A DNA stretch of 64,000 nucleotides from Treponema sp. (GTDB lineage Bacteria > Spirochaetota > Spirochaetia > Treponematales > Treponemataceae), in the NCBI GenBank assembly GCA_017449265.1, contig JAFSJW010000049.1, positions 84,466 to 148,465 of the forward strand, written 5' to 3'. The position numbers were made by a program, and so were the translations under genes. How positions within the stretch are numbered: the stretch's first letter is position 1; every line of letters begins with the position of its first letter. Positions 17,116-28,037 of the stretch are shown here, piece by piece. The notes beneath the pieces were generated by a model. The model ran no database searches. It was not told the origin of the DNA and worked only from the letters and a program-made list of their open reading frames with translations.

Positions 17116-20100
17116 ATGAAACGATTTGTATCATCTTTAGCTTTTCTTTCTTTGTTTTTTCTTTCTTTGTTTTCTGCTTATTCAGCTGATGACTTGTTGT
17201 CAGAATATGTAAGCCGCGGCTGGACGACAGATGAGGGGCTTTCTGGGAATACCGTCACCGACATAATTCAGGACAAAATCGGGTACATATACATTGGAAC
17301 TTATGAGGGGCTTGTTCGTTTTGACGGAGTTGATTTTTCCGTGTACAACAAAAGCCGCAACCCTAAGTACGGCTTTGTTTCGGCGCGCGCTGTGATGCAG
17401 TCAGGCGACGGGGCAATCTGGGTCGGAAGCAATGACGAAGGCGTGTTCCGCATTGTTATGGACAGCGGCGAGGAAGTTAGGTCTTTTTCTTTGGCGGACG
17501 GGCTTTTGAGCAACTCCGTGCGCGCCATCTGCGAGGACGGACAGGGGAATGTTTGGGTTGCCACGGCTGGCGGAGTTTCGTACATAACGAAAACTTTTTC
17601 CGTAGTGACACCTGAAATTCCTTCATCACAAAGCGATTTGAAAGGAATATGCACTTCGCTTTTTTGTGACAGAAACGGGCGTGTCTGGGTCACAACTACG
17701 GAATCAGGCGGACTTTATTTTTTTGATGGGGGTCGATTCTCAAAATATTCTTTTTCTAATCAGGAGATTGGAAAAAATATTGTCACTTGTGTTTCGCAGG
17801 ATAAATCAGGCTCGTTAATGTTCGGAGTGTCGCCGTTCTATGTTGTGAAAGTTTCTGACGGAAAAGAGGAGATTTTTGACCTTGCGGCTGGTTCAAAAGG
17901 CGGAACGACTATAACTACTATTCTTGAGGACAAATACGGAACTCTCTGGTTCGGAACGGATGCTGGAATATCTGTCTTGCGCAATGGTGAAATATCCCAG
18001 TACACGGAAAAACAGGGGCTTTTCGACAATAACATAAACAAGCTGATTGAGGACCGCGAGGGAAACATTTGGGTTGCGACTGACAGAGCTGGCGTTCAGA
18101 AAATGAACAAAGGTTTTTTCAAGACTTTTCCGCTTACGGCTTCCGTCAATTCAATTGCAGAAGGAAAAGACGGACGGGTATGGCTTGGCTGTAACGACGG
18201 CGTTGTGTGCTACAATCAGGTTGGCTCCGACGGAAAGCTTGTGGCCGAAGAGAACGAAATCACTTCGTTTTGTGCGGGGACAAGAATCCGCCATATTGGA
18301 ATTGCGTCCAACGGGGACATTCTTGTAAGCGCGTATGCGAATCTTGGTCAGCTCCGTTTTTCATCTGACGGAAAACTTGTCGGCCAGTGGAAGAAAAAGG
18401 ACGGTCTTACGGGCGAAAAAGTCAGGCTTGCTGTGGAAAGCGTAAAAACGCATGATTTGTACATCGGAACGACGACTGGACTGAATGTCGTAGACCATGA
18501 TACTGGCAAAATAAAGACTTTTACCAAAAAAGATGGACTTCCGCACGAATACATCATGTGGATTTTTGAGGATTCTGACGACGGAAAAATCTGGCTCGGA
18601 ACGGACGGTGGCGGTGTAATCGTCATGGACGGCGGTCGGATTTTGAAAAAATACACTAAGGAAGACGGGCTTTCAGGAAATATTATCTTCAAAATAACGA
18701 AAGACCGCGACGGTGCGTTCTGGATTTGTACTGGAACAGGAATCTCGCGCTTTTACGGCGGAACTTTCTTCAATTATACGAAAGAATCCGGGCTTGGGAC
18801 TGACAGCGTGTTCCAGCTTATTAACGATAATGCTGGAAACAGCTGGATAACGAGCAATGCTGGTGTCAGCAGCGTTCCGACGACTAGCTTTGGCACAAAA
18901 TCCAGCGGCTCTGATGAAGCTTTCGTTATGAAGTATTACAGTCGCTTTGACGGACTAAAAACTCGCGGAGTGACTTCAACCAGCCTTTCAATGTGCGATT
19001 CACGAGGACGGCTCTGGTTTCCGCTTGTTGACGGATTTGCAATCTGCGACCCGAAAAAAATCCATGAAGATAAAATTCCTCCGAGCTTGAACATAGAGCG
19101 CGTGTTTGTGGATGACAAAGTTGTTTATCCTACTGACAGTGCGATTGAGCTTCCTGCAGGCACAAGAAAACTTGAAGTCCAATTCGCGGGACTGAGCTTT
19201 ATTTCTTCAAACCCCGTGAAATTCAAGTACAAACTTGATGGCTTTGACTCTGATTTTTCTGAATGGGAAACGCATCGGACAGTGACTTACACTAACTTGA
19301 AGCCTGGCAGCTACCGATTTTACCTTATGGCTACGAACGGGGGAAATGTTGTTAGCGACACAGATTCAAGAGTCAGTTTTAAGCAGAAAGCATTCTTGTA
19401 TCAGCATATTTGGTTCTGGGGCATTGTAGGAATCGTGATTGCGCTGATTATCGCGCAGCTTACTTCGATGATTCTTGGCATGATAAAGCAGCTCCGGGTT
19501 TTGAAAAATGCCATAGCGGAGCTTTCCAGCGGAAATGCGGATTTGACCAAGCGCGTTAAGGTTGGAAAACATTCTGTGTTCAAAATCTTCGATGAGCTTG
19601 TTTATGAAGAGAACAGGTTTCTTGAGAAATTTCAGGGAATCATAGCCAAAGTGAAATTTTCGGAAGCAAATCTTAGCGCGGTTGGCGCGGATATGGGCGT
19701 TTCCACGGCGCATACGGCCGGAGCGATTGAGAACATAATCTCAAACATAAACAATGTTCATGGCTCAATAAGTTCCCAGAACGACAGCGTTCAGGAAGCG
19801 GCAGACGCGGTTGACACGATTGCGGAGAATATTTCTTCACTTGAGGAAATGATTGCTTCTCAGGTGTCTGGCGTTCAGTCGGCTTCGGGCGCGATTGAGG
19901 AAATGGTCAGGAATATCCGTTCCGTAAATTCGGTGATGGACGATATGGCAACATCGTTCGCCGCGCTTGAGGAGCAGGCGGAGGCGGGGCAGACAAAAGA
20001 AAAGGCTGTGAGCGAGAAAATAGCCCAGATTGAGGAAAAGTCTAAGATGCTTCATGCCGCCAACGCTACGATAGCGACTATTGCGAACGAAACAAACCTT

Positions 20101-20649
20101 CTTGCTATGAATGCGGCTATTGAGGCTGCCCATGCCGGGGCGGCGGGGCGCGGATTTGCTGTGGTAGCGGACGAAATCAAGAAGCTGTCGGAAACATCGT
20201 CCATGCAATCTAAGACTATCGGTCGGCAGCTCAAAGGAATCAGAGACTCGATTGCGGATGTGGTTGCGGCTTCGCATGAATCAAGCCAGACTTTTACGGC
20301 TGTTTCTGACGAAATCGTGCGGACGAATCAGCTCGTGCATAAGATAAAGATTTCGATGGACGAGCAGAACGAGGACTCAAAACGCGTGATTGGCACTTTG
20401 GAAGAAATGAAATCCCAGAGCAACAATGTTGCCAGTGCGGCGAAAGAAATGTCCGTAGGAAACAGGACGATTCTTGAGAGTATGGACGGGCTTAAAAAAT
20501 CGAGCCTGATGATGAAAGCGAGCATCGATGAGATGGCGTCCGGAGCGCAGCGGGTGAGCGAAAGTGGTGTGGAGCTTTCCGAAATGTCAGAGAAAATGAA
20601 AAATTCAATCGCCGACATAAGCGAGCAGATTGTTCAGTTCACGGTCTAG
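17116..20649 (+). CDS. Chemoreceptor with periplasmic beta-propeller (Reg_prop/Y_Y_Y) sensor
   Basis: 1177 residues. Signal peptide/TM about 1-23; about a dozen Reg_prop blades (about 30-640) with the repeated pattern D..G.(I/V)W.GT..G(L/V)..., for example [16 protein letters not shown] and [15 protein letters not shown]; a Y_Y_Y beta-sandwich (about 655-755, with [16 protein letters not shown]); one TM (about 765-790); HAMP-like [13 protein letters not shown] signalling domain with [17 protein letters not shown]. The same periplasmic layout is usual in hybrid two-component sensors that detect polysaccharide fragments in Bacteroidetes; here the output is an MCP domain instead of a kinase. It may steer chemotaxis to glycans (inference). 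Monocistronic. Confidence 0.92.
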   Translation: MKRFVSSLAFLSLFFLSLFSAYSADDLLSEYVSRGWTTDEGLSGNTVTDIIQDKIGYIYIGTYEGLVRFDGVDFSVYNKSRNPKYGFVSARAVMQSGDGAIWVGSNDEGVFRIVMDSGEEVRSFSLADGLLSNSVRAICEDGQGNVWVATAGGVSYITKTFSVVTPEIPSSQSDLKGICTSLFCDRNGRVWVTTTESGGLYFFDGGRFSKYSFSNQEIGKNIVTCVSQDKSGSLMFGVSPFYVVKVSDGKEEIFDLAAGSKGGTTITTILEDKYGTLWFGTDAGISVLRNGEISQYTEKQGLFDNNINKLIEDREGNIWVATDRAGVQKMNKGFFKTFPLTASVNSIAEGKDGRVWLGCNDGVVCYNQVGSDGKLVAEENEITSFCAGTRIRHIGIASNGDILVSAYANLGQLRFSSDGKLVGQWKKKDGLTGEKVRLAVESVKTHDLYIGTTTGLNVVDHDTGKIKTFTKKDGLPHEYIMWIFEDSDDGKIWLGTDGGGVIVMDGGRILKKYTKEDGLSGNIIFKITKDRDGAFWICTGTGISRFYGGTFFNYTKESGLGTDSVFQLINDNAGNSWITSNAGVSSVPTTSFGTKSSGSDEAFVMKYYSRFDGLKTRGVTSTSLSMCDSRGRLWFPLVDGFAICDPKKIHEDKIPPSLNIERVFVDDKVVYPTDSAIELPAGTRKLEVQFAGLSFISSNPVKFKYKLDGFDSDFSEWETHRTVTYTNLKPGSYRFYLMATNGGNVVSDTDSRVSFKQKAFLYQHIWFWGIVGIVIALIIAQLTSMILGMIKQLRVLKNAIAELSSGNADLTKRVKVGKHSVFKIFDELVYEENRFLEKFQGIIAKVKFSEANLSAVGADMGVSTAHTAGAIENIISNINNVHGSISSQNDSVQEAADAVDTIAENISSLEEMIASQVSGVQSASGAIEEMVRNIRSVNSVMDDMATSFAALEEQAEAGQTKEKAVSEKIAQIEEKSKMLHAANATIATIANETNLLAMNAAIEAAHAGAAGRGFAVVADEIKKLSETSSMQSKTIGRQLKGIRDSIADVVAASHESSQTFTAVSDEIVRTNQLVHKIKISMDEQNEDSKRVIGTLEEMKSQSNNVASAAKEMSVGNRTILESMDGLKKSSLMMKASIDEMASGAQRVSESGVELSEMSEKMKNSIADISEQIVQFTV

Positions 20650-20794
20650 ATTCGGCAGAATAAGAAAAAAATTAAGCAATTTCCTAAAATTTTTTTAGAG
20701 ATTTTAGAGATTAATTCCGAAAATTATGATAGACTCTAGAAAAATGTTGCAAAGGTTGATGTTTTTGCGAATTAAAGAAGTTTAGGAAATGTTT

Positions 20795-22480
20795 ATGAAA
20801 TTAAAAATTGTTTGTGAAAAAGTTTTCTTTGCTTTTCTGCTCGCTTTTTCTTGCATTTTGGCTTCATGCAGCGGCGGAATTAGCTATGTTGGAATCAGCG
20901 ATAGTTCCTCTACTGCTGATGTGAAAGAATATGACATAACAATATCATCGTCTGAGCATGGTACTGTTTCTGCGAACAGGACGACGGCAGCGGCGGGTGA
21001 TACCGTAAAACTTTCTGCACAGCCTGCAAACGGCTATGAGCTTGATACGCTGAGTGTCACCGTTTCTGCAGGAGATACGGTCATGCTTACGATAACGCCT
21101 GCGGACGGCTATGAGCTTGAGTCAGTGAGCGTTGTGGACAGCGAGGGGAATGCTGTTACGGTAACGGAAACTTCCTTTATCATGCCAGAAAGCAATGTGA
21201 CTGTTTCGGCAACATTCAAAGTAGCGTCGATTGTGCCTTCTGTACCGGAAGAGCTGCCAACATACTCGCTCGTTCTTGACAGCTCTATCGTGGACGGAGT
21301 TATTTCTTTCGACAAAAAAGACGAAATCGCGCCGGGAACTACTGTTTCTCTTACTGTAAGTCATTTGTACGCCTATGAGCTTACGGGGCTTTCGGTCAGA
21401 AAAGATTCTGGCGAAGAAATAAGTTTGACGGAAGTTGAGGCTGAAAAGAAATATACATTCGATATGCCAGCCGAAAATGTGCTTGTTTCTGCTTCATTCA
21501 ACAAGGATGAGCTTATTGAGCCGCTTGCGCTTGAGGCAATCGATGCTGGTGCGATTACTGTCACGAATCCTAAGACGAATATGTGCTACGCTCTGAACGG
21601 CGGAGAACGCATTGCAGTTGTGAGCGGAGAGCCAATCAATGTGTCTGCTGGGGATGTGGTGCAGTTCTACGCTGACGGCGGGGCTTCTGAAACCAACATT
21701 TTGTGCGACTCTGACTGCTATATTTATGGAAATGTAATGAGCCTTCTTAGTAGCGGCAATTTCAGAAATCTTACTGAAATTACACAGAATGGTGCTTTAA
21801 AATGTCTTTTCAAAGGAAACGGACATATCAAAAACAATTCTGAGAAAAATATTCTCCTTCCTGCAACGACAATTTCGTCTGATGTCTATTTTACTATGTT
21901 CGAGGGCTGTACATCTTTGACTAAAGCTCCTGCGCTCCCCGCAACAAATCTTGCGCAAAATTGTTACGGTGCCATGTTCTATAACTGTGCTTCTTTGACT
22001 GAAGCTCCTGCGCTCCCCGCAACAAATCTTGCGCCAAATTGTTACATTAATATGTTCTATGGCTGTGAATCGCTTGCTTCCGCGCCAGCTCTTCCTGCTA
22101 CAACGCTTGCGGAAAGTTGTTATCGCGGTATGTTCTATCGCTGTGCATCGCTTGCTTCCGCGCCGGCTCTTCCTGCTACAACGCTTGCGGAAACTTGTTA
22201 TCGCGGTATGTTCTATTCATGCAAATCATTGGAAAATGCTCCTGAACTTCCGGCTGCAACTCTTGTGGATAATTGTTACTATAATATGTTTGGTGGATGC
22301 AAAAAAATAGAAGAAGTAATTTGCCATGCAACAGATGTTTCGGCATCTAATTGTACGACAGAATGGCTTAATCCGTGGGGCTCTTCTAGTGGCACTTTCA
22401 AATGTCCTGAGTCAATGAGATATGTATGGGAGCGAAGCTTTAGCGGTATTCCTGTTTCATGGACTATCGAAACATTCTGA
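20795..22480 (+). CDS. Surface lipoprotein with InlB-like and BspA-like repeats
   Basis: 561 residues from the ATG at 20795, eight bases after TAGG; an ATG two codons earlier is too close to that site. Lipobox Cys near residue 23 (ILASC). Two or three divergent InlB B-repeat/Listeria-Bacteroides-type modules (about 40-240; VTVSATFK and VLVSASFNK end units). A middle beta domain is followed by five 26-residue repeats of consensus SLxxAPxLPATxLAxxCYxxMFYxC (about 374-503), related to BspA leucine-rich repeats. Likely exposed on the outer surface in adhesion or binding. Monocistronic. Confidence 0.82.
   Translation: MKLKIVCEKVFFAFLLAFSCILASCSGGISYVGISDSSSTADVKEYDITISSSEHGTVSANRTTAAAGDTVKLSAQPANGYELDTLSVTVSAGDTVMLTITPADGYELESVSVVDSEGNAVTVTETSFIMPESNVTVSATFKVASIVPSVPEELPTYSLVLDSSIVDGVISFDKKDEIAPGTTVSLTVSHLYAYELTGLSVRKDSGEEISLTEVEAEKKYTFDMPAENVLVSASFNKDELIEPLALEAIDAGAITVTNPKTNMCYALNGGERIAVVSGEPINVSAGDVVQFYADGGASETNILCDSDCYIYGNVMSLLSSGNFRNLTEITQNGALKCLFKGNGHIKNNSEKNILLPATTISSDVYFTMFEGCTSLTKAPALPATNLAQNCYGAMFYNCASLTEAPALPATNLAPNCYINMFYGCESLASAPALPATTLAESCYRGMFYRCASLASAPALPATTLAETCYRGMFYSCKSLENAPELPAATLVDNCYYNMFGGCKKIEEVICHATDVSASNCTTEWLNPWGSSSGTFKCPESMRYVWERSFSGIPVSWTIETF
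21914..22303 (+). repeat. Five tandem 78-bp coding repeats
   Basis: Units start at 21914, 21992, 22070, 22148 and 22226. Units 1/2 and 3/4 are almost identical pairs, unit 5 is diverged, suggesting recent pairwise duplication. Repeat number could change by recombination without breaking the frame. Confidence 0.85.
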
Positions 22481-22498
22481 TTTTTTTTTTGAGTATAA

Positions 22499-22535
22499 GA
22501 TGTGTTCGGAAACTTAAAGAGTTTCCGAACAGGTC
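22499..22535. mobile_element. MITE-like solo hairpin, copy E
   Basis: Perfect GTTCGGAAAC/GTTTCCGAAC arms (22504-22513, 22521-22530) and a 7-base loop; TA on the right. It lies between the lipoprotein gene and ftsH, preceded by a T10 run at 22481-22490. Confidence 0.65.
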
Positions 22536-22600
22536 TATAGATTAAATGAGTTAAATTTCGTATCATATTAGACTGAATCCGTATCAAAGTTGAGGGAATA

Positions 22601-24712
22601 ATGAGTAACGAAAATCAGCATAATGATGACGAAAAGAAAAATAATGAGAAAGACCCGTACAATTTCTTTAAATTAGTTTCAGATTCTGATGATAATAATG
22701 ATGACGGGAAAAAGCCGAAGAAACCCGGAAAATTTCCGTTTTTAACTCTGACCATAGCTGTTGTCCTTGTCCTTGCGTTTGTGAATATGTTCCTTATGCA
22801 GCATCCTGAGGACAATATGGTTGATTTCTCCACATTCCGCACGCTTATTCAGAACGGAAAAATTGTGCGCGTGGAACTTGGCGAGAATCTTTTTATTGGC
22901 TACGGTCCTGCCGGAGAAAAACCTGTCGTGTCTGAGGAGGTTTCTCCAAAAACGCTTCCGTGGCTCAAAAACCAGAATCCATATGCGGACCGCTATGTTT
23001 ACAAGACGACTGGCTTTCTTATGTCAAAATTCATTGAATTTCTGGACGAAAACAAGGTGGAGTACAAATTCGTAACTCGCCAGACAAATGTTTTGTTCCA
23101 GATTTTCCTGAACATACTTCCGTTCCTTATCATAATCGGAATTTATTTCTTTATGTTCCGAAAAATGACGGGCGGACTTGGCGGAATCGGCTCTATTTTT
23201 GGAAACGGCGGCGGAAAATCAAAGGCGGTTGATGAAGGAAAAGTCAAAACTCGCTTTGATGATGTTGCTGGCGTTGATGAGGCAAAAGAAGAGCTTGTCG
23301 AAGTAGTTGACTTTCTGAAAGAACCAAAAAAATACACTGAGATTGGCGGAAAAATACCGAAAGGCGTTCTTCTCGTAGGACCTCCTGGAACTGGAAAAAC
23401 ATTGCTTGCGCGCGCCGTTGCAGGCGAGGCTGGCGTTCCGTTTTTCAGAATCTCAGGCTCGGACTTTGTGGAGATGTTCGTAGGTGTGGGCGCGAGCCGT
23501 GTGCGCGACTTGTTCCGCCAGGCCCGGGAAAAAGCTCCGTGCATTATCTTTATTGACGAGCTTGACGCAATCGGAAAAAGCCGCGTGAACAATCTTGGCG
23601 GAAACGACGAGCGCGAGCAGACTTTGAACCAGCTGCTCGTTGAGATGGACGGATTCGACAACGAGAAAGGACTTATCATTCTTGCTGCCACTAACCGCCC
23701 CGATATTCTTGACCCAGCACTTTTGCGCCCGGGCCGGTTTGACAGGCAGGTTGCCGTTGACCGTCCGGATGTTAAAGGGCGTGAGGCAATTCTCCGAATC
23801 CATGCAAAGAATGTAAAAATAGACAATGATGTTGATTTTGTCGCAATCGCAAAAATTACTGTAGGCTATGCGGGCGCAGACCTTGCCAACCTTGTGAATG
23901 AGGCGGCTCTTCTTGCTGTGCGCGCAGGGCGAAAGCTTGTGTCAATGGTTGATTTCAACGAGGCGAACGAAAAAGTCACTATTGGCTTAAAGCGCAAGTC
24001 AAAAGTCGTAAGCGAGAAAAAGCGAAGGCTTACTGCCGTGCATGAAACGGGGCACGCTCTAGTTGCGGCATTTACGCCCGACAGTGACCCCGTTCACAAA
24101 ATAACGATTATTCCCCGTGGTTCTGGAGTGGGCGGATTTACCATGCATCTTCCGGATGAGGACGAAATCCACGGAACTGAGCGCATGATGTATGCGGAAG
24201 TTGACTCGCTTCTTGGTGGTCGTGCCGCGGAACAAATCATTCTGGGCGAAATTTCTACAGGAGCTTCGAGCGACATTCAGCGCGCCACTGATATTATCCA
24301 CGACATGATTACTGTCTACGGTATGAGCAAGAAGTTCCGGAATATGACACTCGGAAAGCGCGGTGGCGGATATTCTGGCGAGCCGAGCCTTGTGCGCGAG
24401 TACTCGGAAACAACGCAGCAGTACATTGACGAAGAAATTGCCCGAATAATGGAAGAAAGGTACGAGCATGTTCTTTCGCTTCTTGGCGAAAAGAAAGAGC
24501 TTCTTGAGTTTATTGCCGAGCGTCTTCTTGAAATCGAAACGATGGAAGGAAAAGAGTTCTACGATATAGTTAACAACGCCAAGCGTTGCGAGAAAATTCA
24601 GATTGAGGCAAAAACTGAAATGACTGACCCTGAAAATCCGTCCGTTGCGGGTGCAGAAGCTCAGTCTGGCAGTTCTGATGAAAAATCTGGTTCTGGTGAA
24701 GGGATTGTATGA
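22601..24712 (+). CDS. ftsH: ATP-dependent zinc metalloprotease FtsH
   Basis: 703 residues, membrane-anchored AAA+ protease that degrades misfolded membrane proteins and regulators. An acidic/Lys-rich cytoplasmic stretch of about 45 residues precedes TM1 (about 46-66); periplasmic loop; TM2 (about 168-188); AAA domain with Walker A GPPGTGKT near 259, Walker [13 protein letters not shown] and [23 protein letters not shown]; peptidase HETGH near 481. All catalytic motifs are intact. Acidic/Ser-rich tail. GAGGG precedes the ATG. It heads a cluster with lolA (4-base overlap), a RodZ-like gene and rimO. Confidence 0.98.
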   Translation: MSNENQHNDDEKKNNEKDPYNFFKLVSDSDDNNDDGKKPKKPGKFPFLTLTIAVVLVLAFVNMFLMQHPEDNMVDFSTFRTLIQNGKIVRVELGENLFIGYGPAGEKPVVSEEVSPKTLPWLKNQNPYADRYVYKTTGFLMSKFIEFLDENKVEYKFVTRQTNVLFQIFLNILPFLIIIGIYFFMFRKMTGGLGGIGSIFGNGGGKSKAVDEGKVKTRFDDVAGVDEAKEELVEVVDFLKEPKKYTEIGGKIPKGVLLVGPPGTGKTLLARAVAGEAGVPFFRISGSDFVEMFVGVGASRVRDLFRQAREKAPCIIFIDELDAIGKSRVNNLGGNDEREQTLNQLLVEMDGFDNEKGLIILAATNRPDILDPALLRPGRFDRQVAVDRPDVKGREAILRIHAKNVKIDNDVDFVAIAKITVGYAGADLANLVNEAALLAVRAGRKLVSMVDFNEANEKVTIGLKRKSKVVSEKKRRLTAVHETGHALVAAFTPDSDPVHKITIIPRGSGVGGFTMHLPDEDEIHGTERMMYAEVDSLLGGRAAEQIILGEISTGASSDIQRATDIIHDMITVYGMSKKFRNMTLGKRGGGYSGEPSLVREYSETTQQYIDEEIARIMEERYEHVLSLLGEKKELLEFIAERLLEIETMEGKEFYDIVNNAKRCEKIQIEAKTEMTDPENPSVAGAEAQSGSSDEKSGSGEGIV

Positions 24713-25380
24713 AAAAAATTTCATTGCTTTTAGTGGGATTCTTCGTTTCATCTTTTGTTTTTGCCCAGAATATTGTGACGGCGAGCAATTTTTTCTCACA
24801 GGTTTCGTCTGTATACGGCTCTATAAGGGATTATGAGGCGAATATTGACATAAAGGCAGGAAAATCTGCTATGTCAGGCAAGGTTTCTTTTAAAAGACCT
24901 GACCTTTTGCGAATTGATTTTTCAAATCCCAAAGACCAGGTCATTTGCTTTAACGGAGATATGCTTACGATTTATCTTCCTGGCGTTCCTGCAATTCTGA
25001 ATCAGTCAGTTCAGTCATCGGGAAGTGGAGGGGCGAGCCTTGCCACTCCGAACGGGCTTTCTTTGATGTCTAGGTATTATTCGGTTGCCTACGAAACTGG
25101 ACAGACTCCTGTTCCGCTTGATGAAGAAGGTTCTGATGAGCTTGTTGTAAAACTGATACTGAGCCGGCGCAACACAACGGAGGCATTCCGCTATATCAGG
25201 CTTGCAGTTTCTCCAGAATCCAAGCTCATAAGAAGAATTGAAGGGGTCACGCCTCAGGGCGAATCTTTTGTGTTCAGATTTTGGAATTATTCTATAAATC
25301 AAGGAATTTCTGATCAGAGATTTATTTATGATCCACCGACTTCGGCAAACAATTATAACAATTTTCTCTTTTCGGAGTAA
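24709..25380 (+). CDS. lolA: LolA-like periplasmic lipoprotein carrier
   Basis: 223 residues. Signal peptide about 1-20 (FVFAQ). LolA/LolB-like half-barrel: [48 protein letters not shown], with the alternating hydrophobic strands that line the lipid-binding cavity in the family. It would ferry lipoproteins from the inner to the outer membrane, important in a lipoprotein-rich spirochaete. The ATG overlaps the ftsH stop (ATGA), so it is translationally coupled. Assignment rests on fold-like pattern and size; gene symbol moderately sure. Confidence 0.82.
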   Translation: MKKISLLLVGFFVSSFVFAQNIVTASNFFSQVSSVYGSIRDYEANIDIKAGKSAMSGKVSFKRPDLLRIDFSNPKDQVICFNGDMLTIYLPGVPAILNQSVQSSGSGGASLATPNGLSLMSRYYSVAYETGQTPVPLDEEGSDELVVKLILSRRNTTEAFRYIRLAVSPESKLIRRIEGVTPQGESFVFRFWNYSINQGISDQRFIYDPPTSANNYNNFLFSE

Positions 25381-25383
25381 AAA

Positions 25384-26490
25384 ATGGAAAGCTATGGCGA
25401 AATTTTAAAGAAAGCGCGCAAAGAAAAATATCTTGATTTTGATGTAATAAGCCGTGAAACTTCAATTACGCGCCGATATATCGAAGCACTTGAGTCTGAG
25501 CAGGAAGATGTTTTTCCTGACGGAACATATTTGAAAGGATTTTTGAAAAGTTACTCGGAATATCTGGGGCTTGATTCTGATCGTATGTTGCAGCTTTACA
25601 GGTCAAAAACATTGCAGGAGTCTCCTGTTCCTGTGGAGCTTACGGCGCATGAAAAACCAAAATTCCTTCTTCCTCTTATATTCTCCGTTTCAGGTGTGAT
25701 TTTTATCGGAGTGATTGTTACGCTTGTCATTATTTTCAACAAAAAACTTGAGGAAGCAAAGGAAGCTAATCAGACGAAAGTTTACATTGCCCGCGAATAC
25801 ACGCTTACGGAGCAGCCGCTGAAAGAAAAACTGTTTGAAAAAGACAGGCTTATTCTTGGCTCTTCCGGAGGCAACATTACTCTTACCGTCGCTACGACTA
25901 ACGGAAAATTCGGGCTTGAGACACCAGCCGGAACTCAGATTGTGGAACTTTCCGAAACTTCGGAGATTGATGTTGACGGTGACGGAAAACCTGAGCTTAT
26001 CGTTTATGTCGAAGATGTAAGCACAAATGGTCTTAATCGCGGCGCGCAGGTTGACATAAGGCTCAAGAGCGCGGAGAATGTGGCAATCATCGCGCCTGAC
26101 GAGAATTCAATCCAAAAAATCGAAGACCTTCCTAAAGGCAAGTGGGTCGAAGTTCTTTCCGACAACAGGGCTTATCCGTTCACGCTTAACGCCACATTCA
26201 GGGCAGAGACTATGATGCGCTATAAGATGATTCCTGGTTCTGACCCGCTCAACGAAACGATTTATTCAAGTGGTGAGCAGCTCAGTCTGACTGTTCGGAA
26301 CGGAATCAGAATCGGAATTGCAAACGGAAATGCAGTGAACATAAAAGTTCAGGCTAACAGCAAGATTTACGACAAAATCTTCAACGGACAAGATTTCCCA
26401 GGAACTCAGGGTGAAATCGTCGTGAAAGATTTGAAGTGGATAAAAGATACTGACGGAAAATACAAACTGGTGGTTATCGAAGTTGACTAA
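25384..26490 (+). CDS. RodZ-like helix-turn-helix membrane protein
   Basis: 368 residues. Residues 1-75 form a RodZ-type HTH_25 domain (YGEILKKARKEKYLDFDVISRETSITRRYIEALESE, then GTYLKGFLKSYSEYLGLD). A single TM lies near 98-122 (LPLIFSVSGVIFIGVIVTLVIIF). The outer part is a beta-rich domain (about 160-368) with a WVEVLSDNRAYPFTLNATF segment, comparable to the DUF4115 domain of RodZ. RodZ links MreB to the envelope; a cell-shape role is likely but not proved. It starts three bases after lolA and overlaps rimO by eight. Confidence 0.85.
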   Translation: MESYGEILKKARKEKYLDFDVISRETSITRRYIEALESEQEDVFPDGTYLKGFLKSYSEYLGLDSDRMLQLYRSKTLQESPVPVELTAHEKPKFLLPLIFSVSGVIFIGVIVTLVIIFNKKLEEAKEANQTKVYIAREYTLTEQPLKEKLFEKDRLILGSSGGNITLTVATTNGKFGLETPAGTQIVELSETSEIDVDGDGKPELIVYVEDVSTNGLNRGAQVDIRLKSAENVAIIAPDENSIQKIEDLPKGKWVEVLSDNRAYPFTLNATFRAETMMRYKMIPGSDPLNETIYSSGEQLSLTVRNGIRIGIANGNAVNIKVQANSKIYDKIFNGQDFPGTQGEIVVKDLKWIKDTDGKYKLVVIEVD

Positions 26491-27982
26491 GTTTTTTATA
26501 GACCAACATGGTTGCGCCAAAAATCAAGTTGACGGCGAACTGATAATTTCTCTTCTGAACAAAAAAGATGATTACAAGCAGACTTTCAATCCTGAGGAAG
26601 CTGATTTAATCATAGTCAATTCATGTGGATTCATTGAGTCAGCTAAGGCCGAGAGTCTGAATGCGGTTCTATCTGCGCGTCAGCAGTATCCGAAAGCAAA
26701 AATTCTGCTTGCGGGCTGCCTTGCGGAGCGGTATGCCGCAGAGCTGAATGATTCCCTTCCTGAAGCGGACGGATTTTTCGGTAACGGAGACATTGACCAG
26801 CTCTATAAGGTCATCGAGCCGCTTATGCAGGGAAAACGCCCTGTCCTTACCCCGCCGCAAAAAGGAATCTCTGACGGGGAACGGGGAATGATTCTTTCGT
26901 TCCGAGGCTCTGCTTTCGTAAAAATAACCGAAGGTTGCAACAACAGATGCACATACTGCGCCATTCCGCTTATCAGGGGCGAGCTTCGCAGCAGGAAAGC
27001 CGCCGACGTAATAGAAGAAATAAAGCGGCTTGTTAGCGAGGGCGTTTACGAAATCAACTTGATTGGTCAGGACTTGGCGGCTTACGGCACTGGACGGGAG
27101 GATGATGTGTTCGGCACTGGGCGGACTTATCTTCCGAAAGGAACTCCAGGATTCATCGGCCTTTGTGACGAGCGGAACGAAAAAGAATCTGGGCTGTGCA
27201 CGCTTTTAAAGATGATTTCAAAAATTGAAGGAACATTCGCTGTGCGCCTTCTTTACATTCATCCGGATCATTTCAACGATGACATACTTTCTGTCATAAA
27301 GTCCGACAATCGCTTTTTGCATTATTTCGACCTTCCTCTCCAGAGCGGGGACGACAAAATCATAAAGCAAATGCGTCGTGTTGGTACTTCCGAAAAATAT
27401 AAGGCTCTTATTGAAAAAATCCGCTCGGTTTTGCCTGATGCGGCAATACGGACTACATTCCTTGCTGGTTTTCCTGGCGAAACGGAAGAGGCTGCCGAGA
27501 ACACGAAAAGGTTTTTGGGAGAGATTAAAACCGACTGGAGCGGATGTTTTCCGTACAGCGCGGAGGAAGACACCCCAGCTCAGAAATTTCCCGGGCAAGT
27601 TGATGAAAAAATCAAGGAAAAGCGGGCGAACGAGCTTGTTGAGATGCAAGCTGTTATTACGCGCGAGAAACTTTCTGGACGCACAGGAAAAGATTATGAT
27701 GTTTTGATTGAGGAAGTTCTTGCTGAAAACCCAGAGTCGCCCGAAGAGGGAATTGCAATCGGGCGGGCTTGGTTTCAGGCCCCTGAGGTTGACGGAAGCG
27801 TTGTTGTTTCCTATGACAGAAAAAATCCTTCTGAAAGTGCGGCTGTAAAATCGGGACGGCTTGTTCGGGTTCATGTCTATTCAAGTGGCGATGTGGATTT
27901 AAACGGCGAGTTTGTTTGTGATTCTCCGCTGAACGAAACGATAAAGGCCTCAAAGCTGGAGTTCGCTCAGGACATTTCGTGA
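26483..27982 (+). CDS. rimO: Ribosomal protein S12 methylthiotransferase RimO
   Basis: 499 residues. Radical-SAM enzyme that methylthiolates an Asp of ribosomal protein S12. The UPF0004 domain supplies Cys11 (HGCAKNQVDGE), Cys48 and Cys79 for the auxiliary cluster; the radical-SAM motif CNNRCTYC supplies Cys152, Cys156 and Cys159; a TRAM domain ends the protein. HGCAKNQVD favours RimO over MiaB. Begins with a TTG inside the end of the RodZ-like gene, so initiation is probably coupled; GGTGG lies nine bases upstream. A family-atypical insert of about 30 residues (GTGREDDVFGTGRTYLPKGT...) follows the cluster region. Confidence 0.95.
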   Translation: MTKFFIDQHGCAKNQVDGELIISLLNKKDDYKQTFNPEEADLIIVNSCGFIESAKAESLNAVLSARQQYPKAKILLAGCLAERYAAELNDSLPEADGFFGNGDIDQLYKVIEPLMQGKRPVLTPPQKGISDGERGMILSFRGSAFVKITEGCNNRCTYCAIPLIRGELRSRKAADVIEEIKRLVSEGVYEINLIGQDLAAYGTGREDDVFGTGRTYLPKGTPGFIGLCDERNEKESGLCTLLKMISKIEGTFAVRLLYIHPDHFNDDILSVIKSDNRFLHYFDLPLQSGDDKIIKQMRRVGTSEKYKALIEKIRSVLPDAAIRTTFLAGFPGETEEAAENTKRFLGEIKTDWSGCFPYSAEEDTPAQKFPGQVDEKIKEKRANELVEMQAVITREKLSGRTGKDYDVLIEEVLAENPESPEEGIAIGRAWFQAPEVDGSVVVSYDRKNPSESAAVKSGRLVRVHVYSSGDVDLNGEFVCDSPLNETIKASKLEFAQDIS

Positions 27983-28037
27983 TTTCTGAGCAAGGTAAGT
28001 TGTAGTTCTTCGTACTTTTCACTAATATAAAAGGATT

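Noticed and set aside
21914..22303. Possible CRISPR-like array
   Set aside because: The repeats are contiguous, without spacers, and keep a coding frame of 26 residues.
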